The notes: a model not told the origin generated them from the letters alone. Positions 9,685 to 20,968 are shown, numbered from the stretch's first letter. The stretch: DNA of 64,000 nt from Yersinia hibernica (GCF_004124235.1 NZ_CP032487.1:1488001-1552000), one strand, 5' to 3'. Numbers and translations are program-made.

Positions 9685-10866
9685 TTACTGACCGGTCACG
9701 ACAACCGCACTCGCGGCACGTTTTGCCACTTCAATGGCGGTGTCAATATCATCAGCTACTGCCAGTGCCACACCTAAACGCCGTTTACCGGCAATCTCGG
9801 GTTTACCAAATAAACGAATCTGTGTGTCACCCTGCAACGCGGCTTCCAATCCATGGTAAGCAATGTTGTGGCTAGTTAATTCGGGCAGGATAACCGCCGA
9901 TGCGGCCGCACCATATTGACGGATAGTGCCAATCGGCAAAGCCAAAAATGCCCGCACATGCAACGCGAACTCAGACATATTCTGCGAAATTAATGTCACC
10001 ATCCCGGTATCGTGTGGGCGCGGTGACACTTCGCTAAAAATAACTTCGTCACCGCACACAAACAATTCCACGCCAAACAATCCATAGCCGCCCAGTGCTG
10101 TTACCACTTGGGAAGCCATCTGTTTAGCGCGCGCCAGCGCAATATCACTCATCATTTGTGGTTGCCAGGATTCTCGGTAATCGCCATCTTCCTGACGATG
10201 ACCAATCGGGGCACAGAAGTGAACGCCATCGACGGCACTGATGGTCAGCAAAGTAATTTCAAAATCAAAGCGCACCAGCCCCTCGACAATCACTTTACCG
10301 CCGCCAGCACGGCCACCTTGCTGCGCGTAATCCCACGCGGCCTGCAGTTGTTCTTCATGGCGGATCAGGCTCTGGCCTTTACCGGAAGAGCTCATCACCG
10401 GTTTGACAATACACGGGTAGCCAATTTCACTCACCGCCTGGCGAAATTCGTGCTCGGTGTGGGCAAAACGATAGCTGGAAGTCGGTAATTGCAGGGTTTC
10501 GGCCGCCAAACGGCGGATACCTTCGCGGTTCATGGTCAAGCGAGTGGCTTGTGCGCAGGGCACCACTTTCTGGCCTATATTCTCTAACTCAACCAGCATA
10601 TCAGTGGCGATAGCTTCAATTTCTGGCACGATATAATGCGGTTTTTCCTGTTCGACTAACTGCTTAAGTGCTGTGCCATCCAGCATGTTAATAACATGGC
10701 TACGATGAGCAACATGCATCGCGGGTGCATCGGCGTAGCGGTCAACGGCAATCACTTCCAGCCCCAGCCTCTGGCATTCAATCGCCACTTCTTTACCCAG
10801 CTCTCCAGAGCCAAGCAACATGACACGGGTGGCATTGGGGCGCAGGGCGGTTCCAATAGTCAGCAT
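9685..10866 (-). CDS. purT: PurT, formate-dependent GAR transformylase
   Basis: ATP-grasp enzyme of purine synthesis that makes formyl-GAR from GAR, formate and ATP. 393 residues, the family size. The N-terminal segment [20 protein letters not shown] is the nucleotide/substrate domain. The ATP-grasp domain includes [32 protein letters not shown] sequence and the conserved C-terminal RRLGVALA. The gene is single, divergent from dbpA. Purine-repressor control is known in E. coli; no PurR box was assigned here. Confidence 0.97.
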   Translation of the reverse strand: MLTIGTALRPNATRVMLLGSGELGKEVAIECQRLGLEVIAVDRYADAPAMHVAHRSHVINMLDGTALKQLVEQEKPHYIVPEIEAIATDMLVELENIGQKVVPCAQATRLTMNREGIRRLAAETLQLPTSSYRFAHTEHEFRQAVSEIGYPCIVKPVMSSSGKGQSLIRHEEQLQAAWDYAQQGGRAGGGKVIVEGLVRFDFEITLLTISAVDGVHFCAPIGHRQEDGDYRESWQPQMMSDIALARAKQMASQVVTALGGYGLFGVELFVCGDEVIFSEVSPRPHDTGMVTLISQNMSEFALHVRAFLALPIGTIRQYGAAASAVILPELTSHNIAYHGLEAALQGDTQIRLFGKPEIAGKRRLGVALAVADDIDTAIEVAKRAASAVVVTGQ

Positions 10867-11119
10867 AGTTAGGTACCTACATCAGTGGAAAAGTTACACA
10901 GTCATTTGACGCGAGATGAATTTTACGGGCCTGAGTATACGGCAAAATGGCGACGAAAACGATTGCGTGGCGACACCAAAGCCGAGAATCACGCCATTTT
11001 CGCGGTATTGATGCGGTATAGTTCCGGGAATGGCGCTATCTCTGGTATTATCGCGCCAAAATCTTGCGCTCGCCGTCAGGCCATCGCTGTCATTCCATCC
11101 AGTTATAAGAGTTACTGCC

Positions 11120-12502
11120 GTGAGCACAACGTCCTTTTCTTCCCTGACACTGCCTGCTGAGCAGCTGTCCAATCTTAATGAACTTGGCTATACCGAGATG
11201 ACTCCGGTACAGGCCGCAGCACTGCCGGCCATCCTCAACGGGCAGGATGTCCGGGCAAAAGCTAAAACCGGCAGTGGCAAAACAGCGGCATTCGGCATTG
11301 GCTTGCTGGACAAAATTGCGGTGGGTGAGTTTGTGACCCAAGCTTTGGTGCTGTGCCCCACCCGAGAGTTGGCCGATCAGGTCAGCAAAGAGTTGCGCCG
11401 ATTGGCGCGTTTTACTCAAAACATTAAAATCCTGACCTTGTGCGGCGGCCAACCTATGGGCCACCAGTTGGACTCTCTGGTGCATGCGCCCCACATTGTC
11501 GTTGGCACGCCGGGGCGTATTCAGGAGCATTTACGTAAGAAAACGTTGGCGCTGGATGAACTCAAAATTCTGGTGCTGGACGAAGCCGATCGCATGTTGG
11601 ACATGGGCTTTACCGATGCTATTGATGATGTGATTGCCTACACCCCGCCACAACGCCAGACATTGCTGTTCTCCGCCACCTATCCGGCCGGTATTGAGCA
11701 AATTAGTGCGCGGGTTCAGCGCCAGCCAATAAATGTTGAAGTTGATGATGGTGATGAAGCCCCGGCGATTGAACAAGTCTTTATCGAAACCACCCGCGAA
11801 AAACGGTTACCCCTGTTGACCTCGGTGCTCAGTCACTATCAGCCCGCATCTTGTGTGGTGTTCTGTAACACTAAGAAAGATTGTCAGAGTGTTTATGAAA
11901 CACTGGAATCCCGTGGCATTAGCGTGTTGGCCTTGCACGGGGACTTAGAGCAGCGTGACCGTGATCAGGTGCTGGTTCGTTTTGCCAATCGCAGCTGCCG
12001 GGTATTAGTCGCCACTGATGTTGCCGCCCGTGGTTTGGATATTAAAGATCTGGAATTGGTGGTCAATTTCGAATTGGCTTTTGACCCCGAAGTTCATGTG
12101 CACCGCATTGGCCGCACTGGGCGGGCAGGGATGAGCGGCCTTGCCGTGAGCCTGTGTACCCCGCAGGAAATGACCCGCGCTCATGCTATTGAAGATTATC
12201 TGCAAATCAAACTGAAATGGACGCCAGCCGAGCAGGTAAGCCGCAGTGCCAATGCATTGCTAGAACCCGAAATGGTGACGTTGTGCATTGATGGTGGGCG
12301 TAAAGCTAAAATCCGTCCCGGCGATATACTTGGCGCTTTAACCGGGGATGCCGGCCTGACTGCCGCGGATGTGGGTAAGATAGATATGTTTCCGGTCCAT
12401 GCTTATGTCGCTATCCGCAAAGCGAGTGCAAAACGAGCACTGCAACAGTTACAGCAAGGCAAGCTCAAAGGCAAAAACTGCAAAGCCCGTTTATTAAAAT
12501 AA
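11120..12502 (+). CDS. dbpA: DbpA, ATP-dependent RNA helicase for 23S rRNA
   Basis: DEAD-box helicase acting in 50S ribosomal subunit assembly, stimulated by hairpin 92 of 23S rRNA. 460 residues. Motifs in order: Q motif (MTPVQAAALP), Walker A AKTGSGKT, PTRELADQV, VGTPGR, DEAD, SAT, and HRIGRTGRAG in the second RecA domain. The C-terminal about 75 residues (ALLEPEMVTLCIDGGRKAK onward) are the RNA-binding domain specific to DbpA. The GTG at 11120 is chosen because the next residues align with the E. coli start; the frame is open upstream for 30 codons without similarity. Confidence 0.96.
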   Translation: MSTTSFSSLTLPAEQLSNLNELGYTEMTPVQAAALPAILNGQDVRAKAKTGSGKTAAFGIGLLDKIAVGEFVTQALVLCPTRELADQVSKELRRLARFTQNIKILTLCGGQPMGHQLDSLVHAPHIVVGTPGRIQEHLRKKTLALDELKILVLDEADRMLDMGFTDAIDDVIAYTPPQRQTLLFSATYPAGIEQISARVQRQPINVEVDDGDEAPAIEQVFIETTREKRLPLLTSVLSHYQPASCVVFCNTKKDCQSVYETLESRGISVLALHGDLEQRDRDQVLVRFANRSCRVLVATDVAARGLDIKDLELVVNFELAFDPEVHVHRIGRTGRAGMSGLAVSLCTPQEMTRAHAIEDYLQIKLKWTPAEQVSRSANALLEPEMVTLCIDGGRKAKIRPGDILGALTGDAGLTAADVGKIDMFPVHAYVAIRKASAKRALQQLQQGKLKGKNCKARLLK

Positions 12503-12512
12503 TCACAGTGAA

Positions 12513-12535
12513 GGGCGATGGCGGTTGCATCGCCC
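12513..12535. terminator. Hairpin downstream of dbpA
   Basis: GGGCGATG / CATCGCCC, an 8-bp perfect stem with a 7-base loop, 10 bases past the dbpA stop. There is no T-tract, so termination here is only plausible. Confidence 0.4.
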
Positions 12536-12550
12536 CAACACATCACATTA

Positions 12551-12570
12551 TACTGTGTTTATGTACAGTT
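12551..12570. promoter_or_regulatory. LexA (SOS) box upstream of yebG
   Basis: TACTGTGTTTATGTACAGTT contains a perfect CTGT-N8-ACAG with flanking T/A. It is centred about 38 bases before the yebG ATG. yebG is a known LexA-regulated gene in E. coli, so this is a confident SOS operator. Confidence 0.93.
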
Positions 12571-12597
12571 ATCGGTAAGTGAAGAGGACGCGTAGCA

Positions 12598-12918
12598 ATG
12601 GCCGTTGAAATAAAATTCGTCGTGGTAAGACAGGGTGAGGAAAAAATGACTTTCACAACCAAAAAAGAAGCCGATGCCTACGATAAAATGCTGGATTTGG
12701 CGGACAACTTGTCGGAGTGGTTGTCACAGTCACCTTTAACACTTGAAGAAGATCAACGCGAGGCCCTGAGTTTCTTCCTGGCAGAGAACAAAGATGCATT
12801 AGGGCAAATTTTGCGTGGCGCTAACCCGGCGGCATCCGCCGATGGGCAGCCCAAAGCAAAAGTAGAAAAAATTGCGCCAGAGAAAAAAGCCAAACTTGAA
12901 GAGAATCAAGCTGCTTAA
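12598..12918 (+). CDS. yebG: YebG, SOS-induced DNA-damage protein
   Basis: Small protein (106 residues) of the LexA regulon; the precise role in the DNA damage response is not established. Residues 1-80 match Yeb[20 protein letters not shown] and [15 protein letters not shown], then [20 protein letters not shown]. The C-terminal 25 residues are Ala/Lys/Glu-rich and variable. The LexA box lies 28 bases upstream. Confidence 0.95.
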   Translation: MAVEIKFVVVRQGEEKMTFTTKKEADAYDKMLDLADNLSEWLSQSPLTLEEDQREALSFFLAENKDALGQILRGANPAASADGQPKAKVEKIAPEKKAKLEENQAA

Positions 12919-12956
12919 TCGGTCTGATTGCGGCAGAAAGTGAAAAAGGATCTAAA

Positions 12957-13265
12957 ATGAATCGTGAAATCACCTTCTTTCGCCGGTTTGAGGCGGATAT
13001 TCTGGCCTATCGTAAGACGATAACCATCCGCGATAGCCGCGAATCCGACTTTCGCCCAGGGGAAATCCTGCGCGTATGCCGTTATGAAGATGGCGTATTT
13101 TTCTGCAATATTTTGGTCAAATCCGTCACCCCAGTCACATTGCCTACACTGACGGAGCGCCACGCTGAGCAAGAAAATATGTCGTTGGATGAACTGAAAA
13201 AAGTGATTAAGGACATCTATCCGGGGCTGGAACAGTTCTACGTGATTGAATTTACTCGGTGTTAA
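12957..13265 (+). CDS. yqfB: YqfB, ASCH-domain N4-acetylcytidine amidohydrolase
   Basis: Single ASCH domain of 102 residues. E. coli YqfB of this family hydrolyses N4-acetylcytidine, so a nucleoside-salvage or detoxifying activity is expected. Conserved signatures are [39 protein letters not shown] and the end [12 protein letters not shown]. The family's catalytic residues (Lys and Thr of RKTITIRD, and Glu near the end) are present. It follows yebG by 38 bases and may share its transcript, unlike in E. coli, where yqfB is elsewhere. Confidence 0.92.
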   Translation: MNREITFFRRFEADILAYRKTITIRDSRESDFRPGEILRVCRYEDGVFFCNILVKSVTPVTLPTLTERHAEQENMSLDELKKVIKDIYPGLEQFYVIEFTRC

Positions 13266-13369
13266 TTAAGTAGCATTAACACTTTAATGCTATGGCGCGA
13301 CTCACTCTGTAACCTACCTTTCAATCATTGTTCCGGCCTAAGATAGAAATAATAATATCTGGAGGAATG

Positions 13370-13726
13370 ATGAGAAAAACTGGACTCGCCTTGATAGTAT
13401 TCACCGCATTGGCTGGTGTCATCAGTAGTGTACAGGCTGAGGAGCCGCGGGTCGCAAAAGTCCCGACTTGTACTGGGCTAAATCAATCTCAAGTCGCGAC
13501 TCAAGTTAAACGGGATTTTCTACAAAACCGTATAACGCGGTGGGAAACGGATAAAAAACTGTTGGGCACAGACAGCCCAGTGGTGTGGATTAGTGCGGCA
13601 GACATTACCGGCAAGGATGATGTCTGGCAGGTTCCTTTGACCGCTCGTGGCGGTAAAGGCGATAAAACGTATCAGGTTGTACTCGACTGCAAAGCTGGCA
13701 CTATCACCTACACGCTGCGCACCTAA
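13370..13726 (+). CDS. yebF: YebF family secreted protein
   Basis: 118 residues with an N-terminal Sec signal peptide (MRKTGLALIVFTALAGVISS, cleavage likely after VQA near residue 23). The mature part has the two cysteines (CTGLN and LDCKAG) that form a disulfide in YebF, and the motifs VKRDFLQNRITRW and DDVWQVPLTARG. E. coli YebF is exported to the medium. Two ATG codons are adjacent (13367 and 13370); the second is spaced better from GGAGG at 13361-13365. Confidence 0.9.
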   Translation: MRKTGLALIVFTALAGVISSVQAEEPRVAKVPTCTGLNQSQVATQVKRDFLQNRITRWETDKKLLGTDSPVVWISAADITGKDDVWQVPLTARGGKGDKTYQVVLDCKAGTITYTLRT

Positions 13727-13759
13727 AGCTGGCCGCTGGAATTAACGTCGTCATGCCCA

Positions 13760-13794
13760 AACAGGTGCTGGTGCGAACATAGCCCGCATCTGTT
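13760..13794 (+). terminator. Possible terminator after yebF
   Basis: AACAGGTGC / GCATCTGTT stem of 9 bp with one G-T pair and a 17-base loop. A run of six T follows a few bases later. It is weaker than the other terminators listed. Confidence 0.4.
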
Positions 13795-13917
13795 TATTAT
13801 CTTTTTTATCATTGAATTAGCCCCCACAGACTAAATTACAGATATGTGCTGCTGCTTGGCATCTAGCGGTAATCGTGTCACTCTCGCGGTAACGAACATA
13901 GATGGATACTTCAACTA

Positions 13918-15972
13918 ATGACCATACCTCCCAAGGCAGCTAAACGCCCTTATCCGATGACGATGCACGGCGATGTTCGTACCGATGATTATTATTGGCT
14001 ACGTGATGATGAGCGTACTGACGCTGATGTGCTGAACTACTTGCAAGCTGAGAATGATTTCACCGAAACGGTATTGAAACCACAGCAGTCACTACGTGAA
14101 ACTTTGTATCAGGAGATGGTTTCCCGCATTCCGCCGCAAGAAGAATCGGTTCCCTATACCCGCAATGGCTACCGCTATCAAACACGTTTTGAGCCGGGCA
14201 ATGAGTATGCCATTTATGTGCGCCAGCCAGTTTGGGCGGATAGCAGTTGGGAAACATTATTGGATGGTAATCAACGTGCGGTGGACAGTGAGTTTTATAC
14301 TTTGGGGGACTTGGATGTTAGCCCTGATAATCAATTGTTGGCGGTGGCTGAAGATTTTTTATCACGGCGTCAATATGACATTCGCATCAAGCAGTTACAC
14401 AATGATACTTGGCACCAGGAAGTCATCAGCAACACGTCGGGTAGCTTTGAGTGGTCTAATGATTCAAAAACGCTATATTATGTGCGTAAGCATGAAAAAA
14501 CCTTATTGCCATATCAGGTTTATCGCCATGTAGTGGGCACTGACCCGGCATCAGACCAACTGATTTATCAGGAAACCGATGACACTTTCTATGTCGGTTT
14601 GGAAAAAACCACGTCTGAGCACTTTATTGTTATCCATTTGAGCAGCACCACAACATCTGAAATTTTACTGTTGGATGCTGACCAACTCGAACCGGCCCCA
14701 CAAAGGTTTGCGCCGCGCCGCAAAGACCATGAATACGGTTTGGATCACTATAAACAGCATTTTTATTTACGTTCAAATAAAGATGGGAAGAATTTTGGTC
14801 TGTACAAAATCGCTGAATTAGGTAAAGCGCCAACTGATTTCGCTGATGAATCGCAGTGGCAATCATTAATAGCGCCAAGAACGGATGTGATGTTGGAAGG
14901 GTTCAGCTTATTCCGTGACTGGTTGGTGGTGGAAGAACGCAGTGAAGGACTGACGCATTTACGGCAGATTCACTGGGCAAATGGTGAAGAGAAATCGATT
15001 ACTTTTGATGACCCTACCTATGTCACTTGGCTGGCATACAATCCGGAGCCGGAAACTGAATTACTGCGTTATGGTTATTCATCAATGACCACGCCAAGTT
15101 CTATGTATGAACTGAATATGGATACCGGGGTTCGTCAGTTGCTCAAGCAGCAGGAAGTGAAGAATTTCACGCCAGAAAATTATCGCAGTGAGCGGATTTG
15201 GGTTACAGCATCGGACGGTGTCAAAGTACCGGTTTCATTGGTTTATCACCGCGAGCATTTTGTCTCTGGCAGCAACCCGCTGTTGGTCTACGGCTACGGC
15301 TCTTATGGCAGCAGTATGGACCCGGCATTCAGTGGTAGCCGCTTAAGTCTGCTGGATCGTGGCTTTGTTTTTGCCCTGGCGCACATTCGTGGTGGTGGGG
15401 AGTTAGGGCAACAATGGTATGAAGATGGCAAGTTGCTCAATAAGTTAAATACATTTAATGACTTTATTGATGTTACCAAAGCATTAATCACCAAGGGTTA
15501 TGGTGATGCTAATCGCGTTTTTGCTATGGGTGGGAGTGCCGGCGGCTTGCTGGTGGGGGCCGTGATCAATCAAGCTCCTGAATTATACAAAGGCGTTGTG
15601 GCGCAGGTGCCATTTGTTGATGTGGTCACTACTATGCTGGATGAGTCCATCCCTCTGACGACGGGCGAGTATGATGAATGGGGCAATCCGAATGATAAAA
15701 CCTATTATGATTACATCAAGCAATACAGCCCATACGATCAGGTCAAAGCTCAGGATTACCCGCATATGCTGGTGACCACCGGTTTACACGACTCTCAGGT
15801 TCAATATTGGGAACCGGCAAAGTGGGTCGCCAAACTGCGGGAGATGAAAACTGATGACCACCAACTATTGCTTTATACCGATATGGATTCGGGCCATGGC
15901 GGCAAATCAGGGCGCTTTAAAGCTTATGAAGATATCGCCTTAGAATATGCTTTTATTCTCTCTTTGGCGTGA
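13918..15972 (+). CDS. ptrB: PtrB, oligopeptidase B
   Basis: Cytosolic serine peptidase of the prolyl oligopeptidase family (S9A) that cuts short peptides after Lys and Arg. 684 residues, the family length. The N-terminal beta-propeller spans about residues 75-405. The alpha/beta-hydrolase domain carries the catalytic triad: Ser near 537 in [10 protein letters not shown], Asp near 624 in [13 protein letters not shown], and His near 658 in SGHGGKSGR. It lies next to exoX in convergent orientation, as in E. coli. Confidence 0.97.
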   Translation: MTIPPKAAKRPYPMTMHGDVRTDDYYWLRDDERTDADVLNYLQAENDFTETVLKPQQSLRETLYQEMVSRIPPQEESVPYTRNGYRYQTRFEPGNEYAIYVRQPVWADSSWETLLDGNQRAVDSEFYTLGDLDVSPDNQLLAVAEDFLSRRQYDIRIKQLHNDTWHQEVISNTSGSFEWSNDSKTLYYVRKHEKTLLPYQVYRHVVGTDPASDQLIYQETDDTFYVGLEKTTSEHFIVIHLSSTTTSEILLLDADQLEPAPQRFAPRRKDHEYGLDHYKQHFYLRSNKDGKNFGLYKIAELGKAPTDFADESQWQSLIAPRTDVMLEGFSLFRDWLVVEERSEGLTHLRQIHWANGEEKSITFDDPTYVTWLAYNPEPETELLRYGYSSMTTPSSMYELNMDTGVRQLLKQQEVKNFTPENYRSERIWVTASDGVKVPVSLVYHREHFVSGSNPLLVYGYGSYGSSMDPAFSGSRLSLLDRGFVFALAHIRGGGELGQQWYEDGKLLNKLNTFNDFIDVTKALITKGYGDANRVFAMGGSAGGLLVGAVINQAPELYKGVVAQVPFVDVVTTMLDESIPLTTGEYDEWGNPNDKTYYDYIKQYSPYDQVKAQDYPHMLVTTGLHDSQVQYWEPAKWVAKLREMKTDDHQLLLYTDMDSGHGGKSGRFKAYEDIALEYAFILSLA

Positions 15973-15986
15973 TTCAACAAAACAAA

Positions 15987-16646
15987 TTACGCCAGATAAT
16001 AAGTCAGGGTATGGCGCATGTCTGGCGTAAGGTCAGTGATTGAGGATAGCATCCAACGCAGGTAGTCTGGGTCTTGTCGGGCTATCTGTTCAATACTTTT
16101 CCCCCGATATTTTCCGAACTTAAATGTCTGCAATAGCAATGGTTGCTGCGTTATTTCCACCATTTGTTCAGCACTCCAACCTGAGTCGCCTATGATGCGT
16201 TGCAACAGCGCTGCGGTGACATAGCAATCATATAAAGCACGATGTGGATAAAGCCCCGCTGGCACTGAAACATTCAGGCGTAAAGCGTAACGCAGATATT
16301 GATTACTGTGCTTTATATCGGGATACAGCAGGCGGGCGAGTTTTAATGTACAAATCCATTGGCCGCCCATCTCGGGTAATACGCCGCGGTCAAAGGGGGC
16401 ATTATGGGCCACATAATAAGGGCTATCCTGATATTTTCTTACTGCGACGGCAATTCGCGGTTTACCTTCCACCATTTCTTCAGTGATATGGTGAATCACC
16501 ATCGCATCAATACTGATAGGCCGGTCCGGGCTAACCAGGTCACTCATAGGGTTGCTCAATACTCCGTCAACTATATCGACGGAGGCTATCTCGACTATGC
16601 CACCCTCTAAGCCACAAGTTTCAGTATCGATGACACGAAAATACAT
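15987..16646 (-). CDS. exoX: ExoX, exodeoxyribonuclease X
   Basis: DnaQ-type 3'-5' exonuclease used in mismatch repair and UV tolerance. 219 residues. DEDDh residues visible: Asp7 and Glu9 in VIDTETCG, the Asp of HNAPFDRG near residue 84, and His and Asp in HRALYDCYVTAALL near 135-140. The C-terminal TFKFGKYRGKSIEQIARQDP is typical of ExoX. Convergent with ptrB, 14 bases between stops. Confidence 0.95.
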   Translation of the reverse strand: MYFRVIDTETCGLEGGIVEIASVDIVDGVLSNPMSDLVSPDRPISIDAMVIHHITEEMVEGKPRIAVAVRKYQDSPYYVAHNAPFDRGVLPEMGGQWICTLKLARLLYPDIKHSNQYLRYALRLNVSVPAGLYPHRALYDCYVTAALLQRIIGDSGWSAEQMVEITQQPLLLQTFKFGKYRGKSIEQIARQDPDYLRWMLSSITDLTPDMRHTLTYYLA

Positions 16647-16679
16647 TCTCTCCCCCTGTAATGCTTAAATATTAGCCAC

Positions 16680-16705
16680 AAAAAACCCGCCTATCGTGGC
16701 GGGTT
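16680..16705 (-). terminator. Terminator for the 37-residue gene
   Basis: On the minus strand: AACCCGCC, a 6-base loop, then GGCGGGTT followed by a T-run. The stem is 8 bp and perfect. It ends the transcript coming from the small gene at 16728-16841, just upstream of exoX. Confidence 0.8.
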
Positions 16706-16727
16706 GGCTGACGAGACGAAAAAACCG

Positions 16728-16841
16728 TTATTCTGCGCTAGAAGAAGATGACTTTTTAGCGCGTTTCTCAGCTTTTTTCTCAGCTGGTGTTTTTAGTGGC
16801 TTTTTCTTCGCGTTCTTTTTGCTGTCCATTCCCTTACTCAT
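16728..16841 (-). CDS. Small Lys-rich protein (37 residues), unknown function
   Basis: Reads MSKGMDSKKNAKKKPLKTPA, then a Glu/Lys/Ala/Arg stretch and a poly-Ser end. It is highly basic and probably disordered; it could bind nucleic acid, but nothing proves this. The start is the ATG at 16841, preceded by AGAGG; a longer frame reaching 16913 has no better start. Its own strong terminator supports a real gene. Similar tiny Lys-rich proteins are annotated in enterobacteria without known function. Confidence 0.6.
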   Translation of the reverse strand: MSKGMDSKKNAKKKPLKTPAEKKAEKRAKKSSSSSAE

Positions 16842-17131
16842 GGCTTGCCTCTCTTTACCTTCGGTTAGGTTGGTACGCCCACCTATTAACCACCTAATCA
16901 AGGTGAGTTGCAAGAGAAGAAAGCAGCGATATAATTAATCCATTGTTTAGTAAGAATATTATTAAATATCTGTTTCTCTTGTTACTGTCTGTCGTTAGTT
17001 ATATTGTGCTATAACACCTGAAATATAATTAAGTTATGCTGTATTTATCACCTATTGGTGGAATTAATGGGCTGATTGGCGTAAATGTAATGTTTTATCG
17101 TTGACCCTGCGGGCGGTATAGGCTTTGATAA

Positions 17132-18118
<987 letters not shown>

Positions 18119-18134
18119 TCGTTGTCGCGGATAA

Positions 18135-18164
18135 ACTCCCGCAGATCTGTTGCGGGAGTCTTTT
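18135..18164. terminator. Terminator between pip and holE
   Basis: ACTCCCGCA / TGCGGGAGT, a perfect 9-bp stem (18135-18143 and 18151-18159), then CTTTTG on the plus strand. It lies between converging genes. Confidence 0.8.
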
Positions 18165-18166
18165 GT

Positions 18167-18400
18167 TTAAGACTTCATTTTGGGCTCATACGGCAAGCGT
18201 GAGAATTTATTCGATTCACTACGATAGTGTGCCAGCCGCTGTAAAAAGTACTCACGTAGCTCATCCGGTTGTTCTCGTGCAACCATTTCAGGGATCACCG
18301 GCATATTGTAGCGCTCCTTAAATGCCACACCTGAGGCGGCCAGATCAACATTCATTTTTGCTGTTTCTTCGTCAGAAAGCTCAGTCAGGTTATATCCCAC
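18167..18400 (-). CDS. holE: HolE, DNA polymerase III theta subunit
   Basis: Small subunit (77 residues) that binds and stabilises the proofreading subunit DnaQ in the polymerase III core. The family block [20 protein letters not shown] followed by PEMVAREQP, and the end SRLPYEPK, match E. coli HolE. The neighbourhood (exoX nearby, yobA downstream on the other strand) is as in E. coli apart from the pip and ftnA insertions. Confidence 0.95.
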   Translation of the reverse strand: MGYNLTELSDEETAKMNVDLAASGVAFKERYNMPVIPEMVAREQPDELREYFLQRLAHYRSESNKFSRLPYEPKMKS

Positions 18401-18794
18401 AGTCTTCTCCTTCGTGGCGTGTGGCGGTTATGGCGCAAAAGGTAATGTAGACGGCTGCGATTGGCAAGCAGTAGGCAGGGATTGTCAACCATGGCTATGT
18501 CTAAATTATGACACAGAAATAATATTCATCTTCAGGTGAAGTATGTATTTTAATTAAATTAATCCTCAAATAAGAATCATTCTTTTTAGTATTTGCTCGG
18601 TAATGATAATGATTATTATAATAATTAAAAAATAAGATAAAATTTATTTTATCGTTTAATATCAATGCATTAAATTATTTATCTTCTTTTGTGGAATATT
18701 AATGTGAATAGGGTGTTCTTATTTTGTTTTTATCTTGGCATAATACAAAAAGTTAATTGTTGCTTACCTGCATTATAAAAATTAGGGAGTTATT
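18401..18794. other. 394-bp AT-rich divergent region, holE / ftnA
   Basis: No gene is seen. It holds the promoters of holE (left) and ftnA (right). Very AT-rich from 18530 to 18790, with a Fur-like box at 18599 and a second partial match near 18570-18585 (AATAAGAATCATTCT). Confidence 0.6.
18599..18617. promoter_or_regulatory. Fur-like box upstream of ftnA
   Basis: GGTAATGATAATGATTATT matches 16 of 19 positions of the Fur consensus GATAATGATAATCATTATC. It lies about 180 bases before the ftnA ATG. In E. coli, Fur activates ftnA by displacing H-NS from upstream sites; the same logic fits this AT-rich promoter. Confidence 0.7.
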
Positions 18795-19304
18795 ATGTTG
18801 AAAACAGAAATGGCACAGAAGCTCAATGAGCAGCTGAATTTGGAATTTTACTCTGCCAATCTTTATCTGCAGATGAGTGCTTGGTGCAGCGATAAAGGTT
18901 TTGAAGGGGCCGCGGCATTTTTAAAAGAGCATTCTCAAGAAGAGATGCAACATATGCAGCGTTTGTTTGAATATCTCAGTGGCACAGGTTCTATGCCGGT
19001 ATTGGGTACTATTAGTGCGCCACCGGTCGATTTTGCCTCACTGGCTGATGTATTTAAACTAACCTATGAGCATGAGCAACTCATCACGACTCAAATTAAT
19101 GAACTGGCCCATGTTGCAATCACCACGCACGATTATTCGACATTCAATTTCTTGCAATGGTATGTAGCTGAGCAGCACGAAGAAGAAAAACTGTTCAAAT
19201 CTATTCTGGATAAACTGGCGCTGGTCGGTAACAGTGGCAATTCATTGTTCTTCGTCGATAAAGATTTGAAAACAATGGCAGCGCAAAGTCACGTCCAGGG
19301 TTAA
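18795..19304 (+). CDS. ftnA: FtnA, non-heme ferritin
   Basis: Iron-storage protein, 169 residues, which assembles into a 24-subunit shell and oxidises Fe(II). Four-helix bundle with ferroxidase residues Glu17 (LNLEFY), Glu50 and His53 (SQEEMQHM) and further Glu residues near 94 and 130 ([15 protein letters not shown]). The ribosome site AGGGAG precedes the ATG. Upstream Fur-like box; own terminator downstream. Confidence 0.96.
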   Translation: MLKTEMAQKLNEQLNLEFYSANLYLQMSAWCSDKGFEGAAAFLKEHSQEEMQHMQRLFEYLSGTGSMPVLGTISAPPVDFASLADVFKLTYEHEQLITTQINELAHVAITTHDYSTFNFLQWYVAEQHEEEKLFKSILDKLALVGNSGNSLFFVDKDLKTMAAQSHVQG

Positions 19305-19325
19305 TTTTGGCTTTGATTTATCATC

Positions 19326-19374
19326 GCCGCAGTTGCTAGCCACCACTGAGTGGAACCAGGAACTGCGGCTTTTT
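19326..19374 (+). terminator. Terminator after ftnA
   Basis: GCCGCAGTT / AACTGCGGC outer stem (9 bp, perfect) enclosing a smaller hairpin (CCA-C-CACT...AGTGG), followed by five T. Confidence 0.85.
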
Positions 19375-19695
19375 ACTGTATCTCCGCCATGCTTACCCGA
19401 ACAATCTCCCTTAATTTTATTGTTTTTGTGCTAACTGCATATTGTTTAGCTATCGTTGCTAGACTTGCTATATTCAAATCGTTATCATTTGCAATTACGA
19501 ATAGAAGAGTAGGCTAAGCTGAATTACTGCTCAGCTATTGGTTGTATTTCAATCGCCACTCATAATTTGGCGTTTTATTTTGTGTCCTATCTCGCAGGTA
19601 GTGCAATTGACTGGAAGTGATAGGGGTTCGCGCTGCCAATATAGGATATGGTTGGCAGTAGATTGATTCTTCTCCCCCATCGATTAAGGGATATT
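19375..19695. other. 321-bp region upstream of yobA with weak Fur-like site
   Basis: No gene is seen. At 19474-19492 the segment TCAAATCGTTATCATTTGC contains one good Fur half-site (GTTATCA) and a poor partner, so Fur control of the yobA group is possible only. The rest (19500-19690) would be promoter and leader of yobA; no clear -10/-35 pair is assigned. Confidence 0.35.
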
Positions 19696-20082
19696 ATGTT
19701 TATTCGCAAAGTACGTTCTTCTTGCCGCATGCTCTCAGCACTTATTGTGCTGTTTGTTGGATTATCCAGCCAGCAAGCCTTGGCTCATGCTCATTTGAAA
19801 ATCGAATCACCGGCTGCTGACACCACCATCGGTTCCGCACCAGAAGCTCTGACACTGGGTTTCTCCGAAGGAATTGAATTGAATTTCAGTGGGGTGAAAG
19901 TGATAGGGCCAGATAATAATGTAGTGAAAACGGGCCTGCTTAAATTGGACCCGGTCAATAATACGCAATTGATTCTGCCAATTGATCATGCACTAGAAGC
20001 GGGCAAATATAATGTTTCATGGCATGTTGTGTCTGTTGATGGTCATAAAACCAAAGGCACCTACAGCTTCACAGTGAAATAA
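19696..20082 (+). CDS. yobA: YobA, CopC-type copper-binding periplasmic protein
   Basis: 128 residues. Signal peptide over about residues 1-26 (basic start, then LSALIVLFVGLSSQQALA). The mature protein begins HAHLKIESPAADTTIGSAP, with the N-terminal His that binds Cu(II) in CopC-family proteins. Conserved WHVVSVDGHKTKGTYSFTV ends the single beta-sandwich. A longer frame begins at 19648, but the ATG at 19696 gives the correct signal peptide. First gene of yobA-yebZ-yebY, which probably handles periplasmic copper. Confidence 0.93.
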   Translation: MFIRKVRSSCRMLSALIVLFVGLSSQQALAHAHLKIESPAADTTIGSAPEALTLGFSEGIELNFSGVKVIGPDNNVVKTGLLKLDPVNNTQLILPIDHALEAGKYNVSWHVVSVDGHKTKGTYSFTVK

Positions 20083-20083
20083 T

Positions 20084-20968
20084 ATGTCTCTGGCGACACT
20101 ATTTGTTCTATGTCGCTTTCTGCATTTTTTGGCGGTGATGCTGATGTTTGGCATCAGTATCTTCACCGCCTTGCTAGCTCCAGTTCGTTTTTCTGCAATA
20201 CTTAAAAATCGTTTATCACCCTTACTTATCCTTAGCACCTTTTTGGCGCTCGCCTCTGCTATCGGACTTCTCGCCATTCAGGCGGGGATGATGGGCGATG
20301 GTTGGTCTGATACCTATAGATTGAGTGTCTGGTGGGCGGTATTTAATACCCGTTTTGGTCAGGTATGGCAATGGCATCTCGGTCTATCAATTTTGAGCAC
20401 ATGGCTGGTTTTACTCACCTCCAGCCGCGTTTATTCGTGCTTAATGGCTGGATTATCAACACTATTACTGGCCAGCTTGGCTTTTACCGGCCATGCGGCG
20501 ATGCATGATGGTGCACTGGGATGGATTCATAAAATAAATCAAATCATACACTTGCTCAGTTCTGGCTATTGGGTGGGATGTCTGGCTCCACTTTTAATTT
20601 GTCTGGCATATACCCGGAATAGTGATGTCAAACGCGAAGCTATCACTACGCTGATTCGTTTTTCAACCTGGGGGCATTTGGCGGTAGCTTTAGTGTTAGC
20701 AACCGGTGTTATCAACAGTATCATTATGCTACGTGAGACCCCGCTGGTGCTGACTTCTGCTTATCAGATACTCTTACTGAGCAAAGTTATCCTAGTGTTA
20801 TTAATGATCTTTGTGGCACTGATTAACCGCTACCTCATTGTGCCAATGCTGCGGCAATTGCCGACGAAGGCCCACGACTGGCTAGTGATAAACAGCTGTG
20901 CCGAAATTATCCTTGGCGCGGGGGTACTACTGTTGGTGAGTGTTTTTGCAACTATGGCCCCAGTATAG
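20084..20968 (+). CDS. yebZ: YebZ, CopD-family inner-membrane protein
   Basis: 294 residues with about eight hydrophobic membrane helices across the whole length. Matches CopD/YebZ: LCRFLHFLAVMLMFGISIF at the N-terminus, and His residues at helix ends (FTGHAAMHDGALG, STWGHLAVAL) that may bind copper. Starts one base after the yobA stop, so translation is likely coupled. Thought to work with the CopC partner in copper uptake or handling. Confidence 0.92.
   Translation: MSLATLFVLCRFLHFLAVMLMFGISIFTALLAPVRFSAILKNRLSPLLILSTFLALASAIGLLAIQAGMMGDGWSDTYRLSVWWAVFNTRFGQVWQWHLGLSILSTWLVLLTSSRVYSCLMAGLSTLLLASLAFTGHAAMHDGALGWIHKINQIIHLLSSGYWVGCLAPLLICLAYTRNSDVKREAITTLIRFSTWGHLAVALVLATGVINSIIMLRETPLVLTSAYQILLLSKVILVLLMIFVALINRYLIVPMLRQLPTKAHDWLVINSCAEIILGAGVLLLVSVFATMAPV

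Noticed and set aside
10885..11172. Overlapping frames on both strands in the purT-dbpA gap
   Set aside because: No recognisable protein; they cover the divergent promoter region and the dbpA start.
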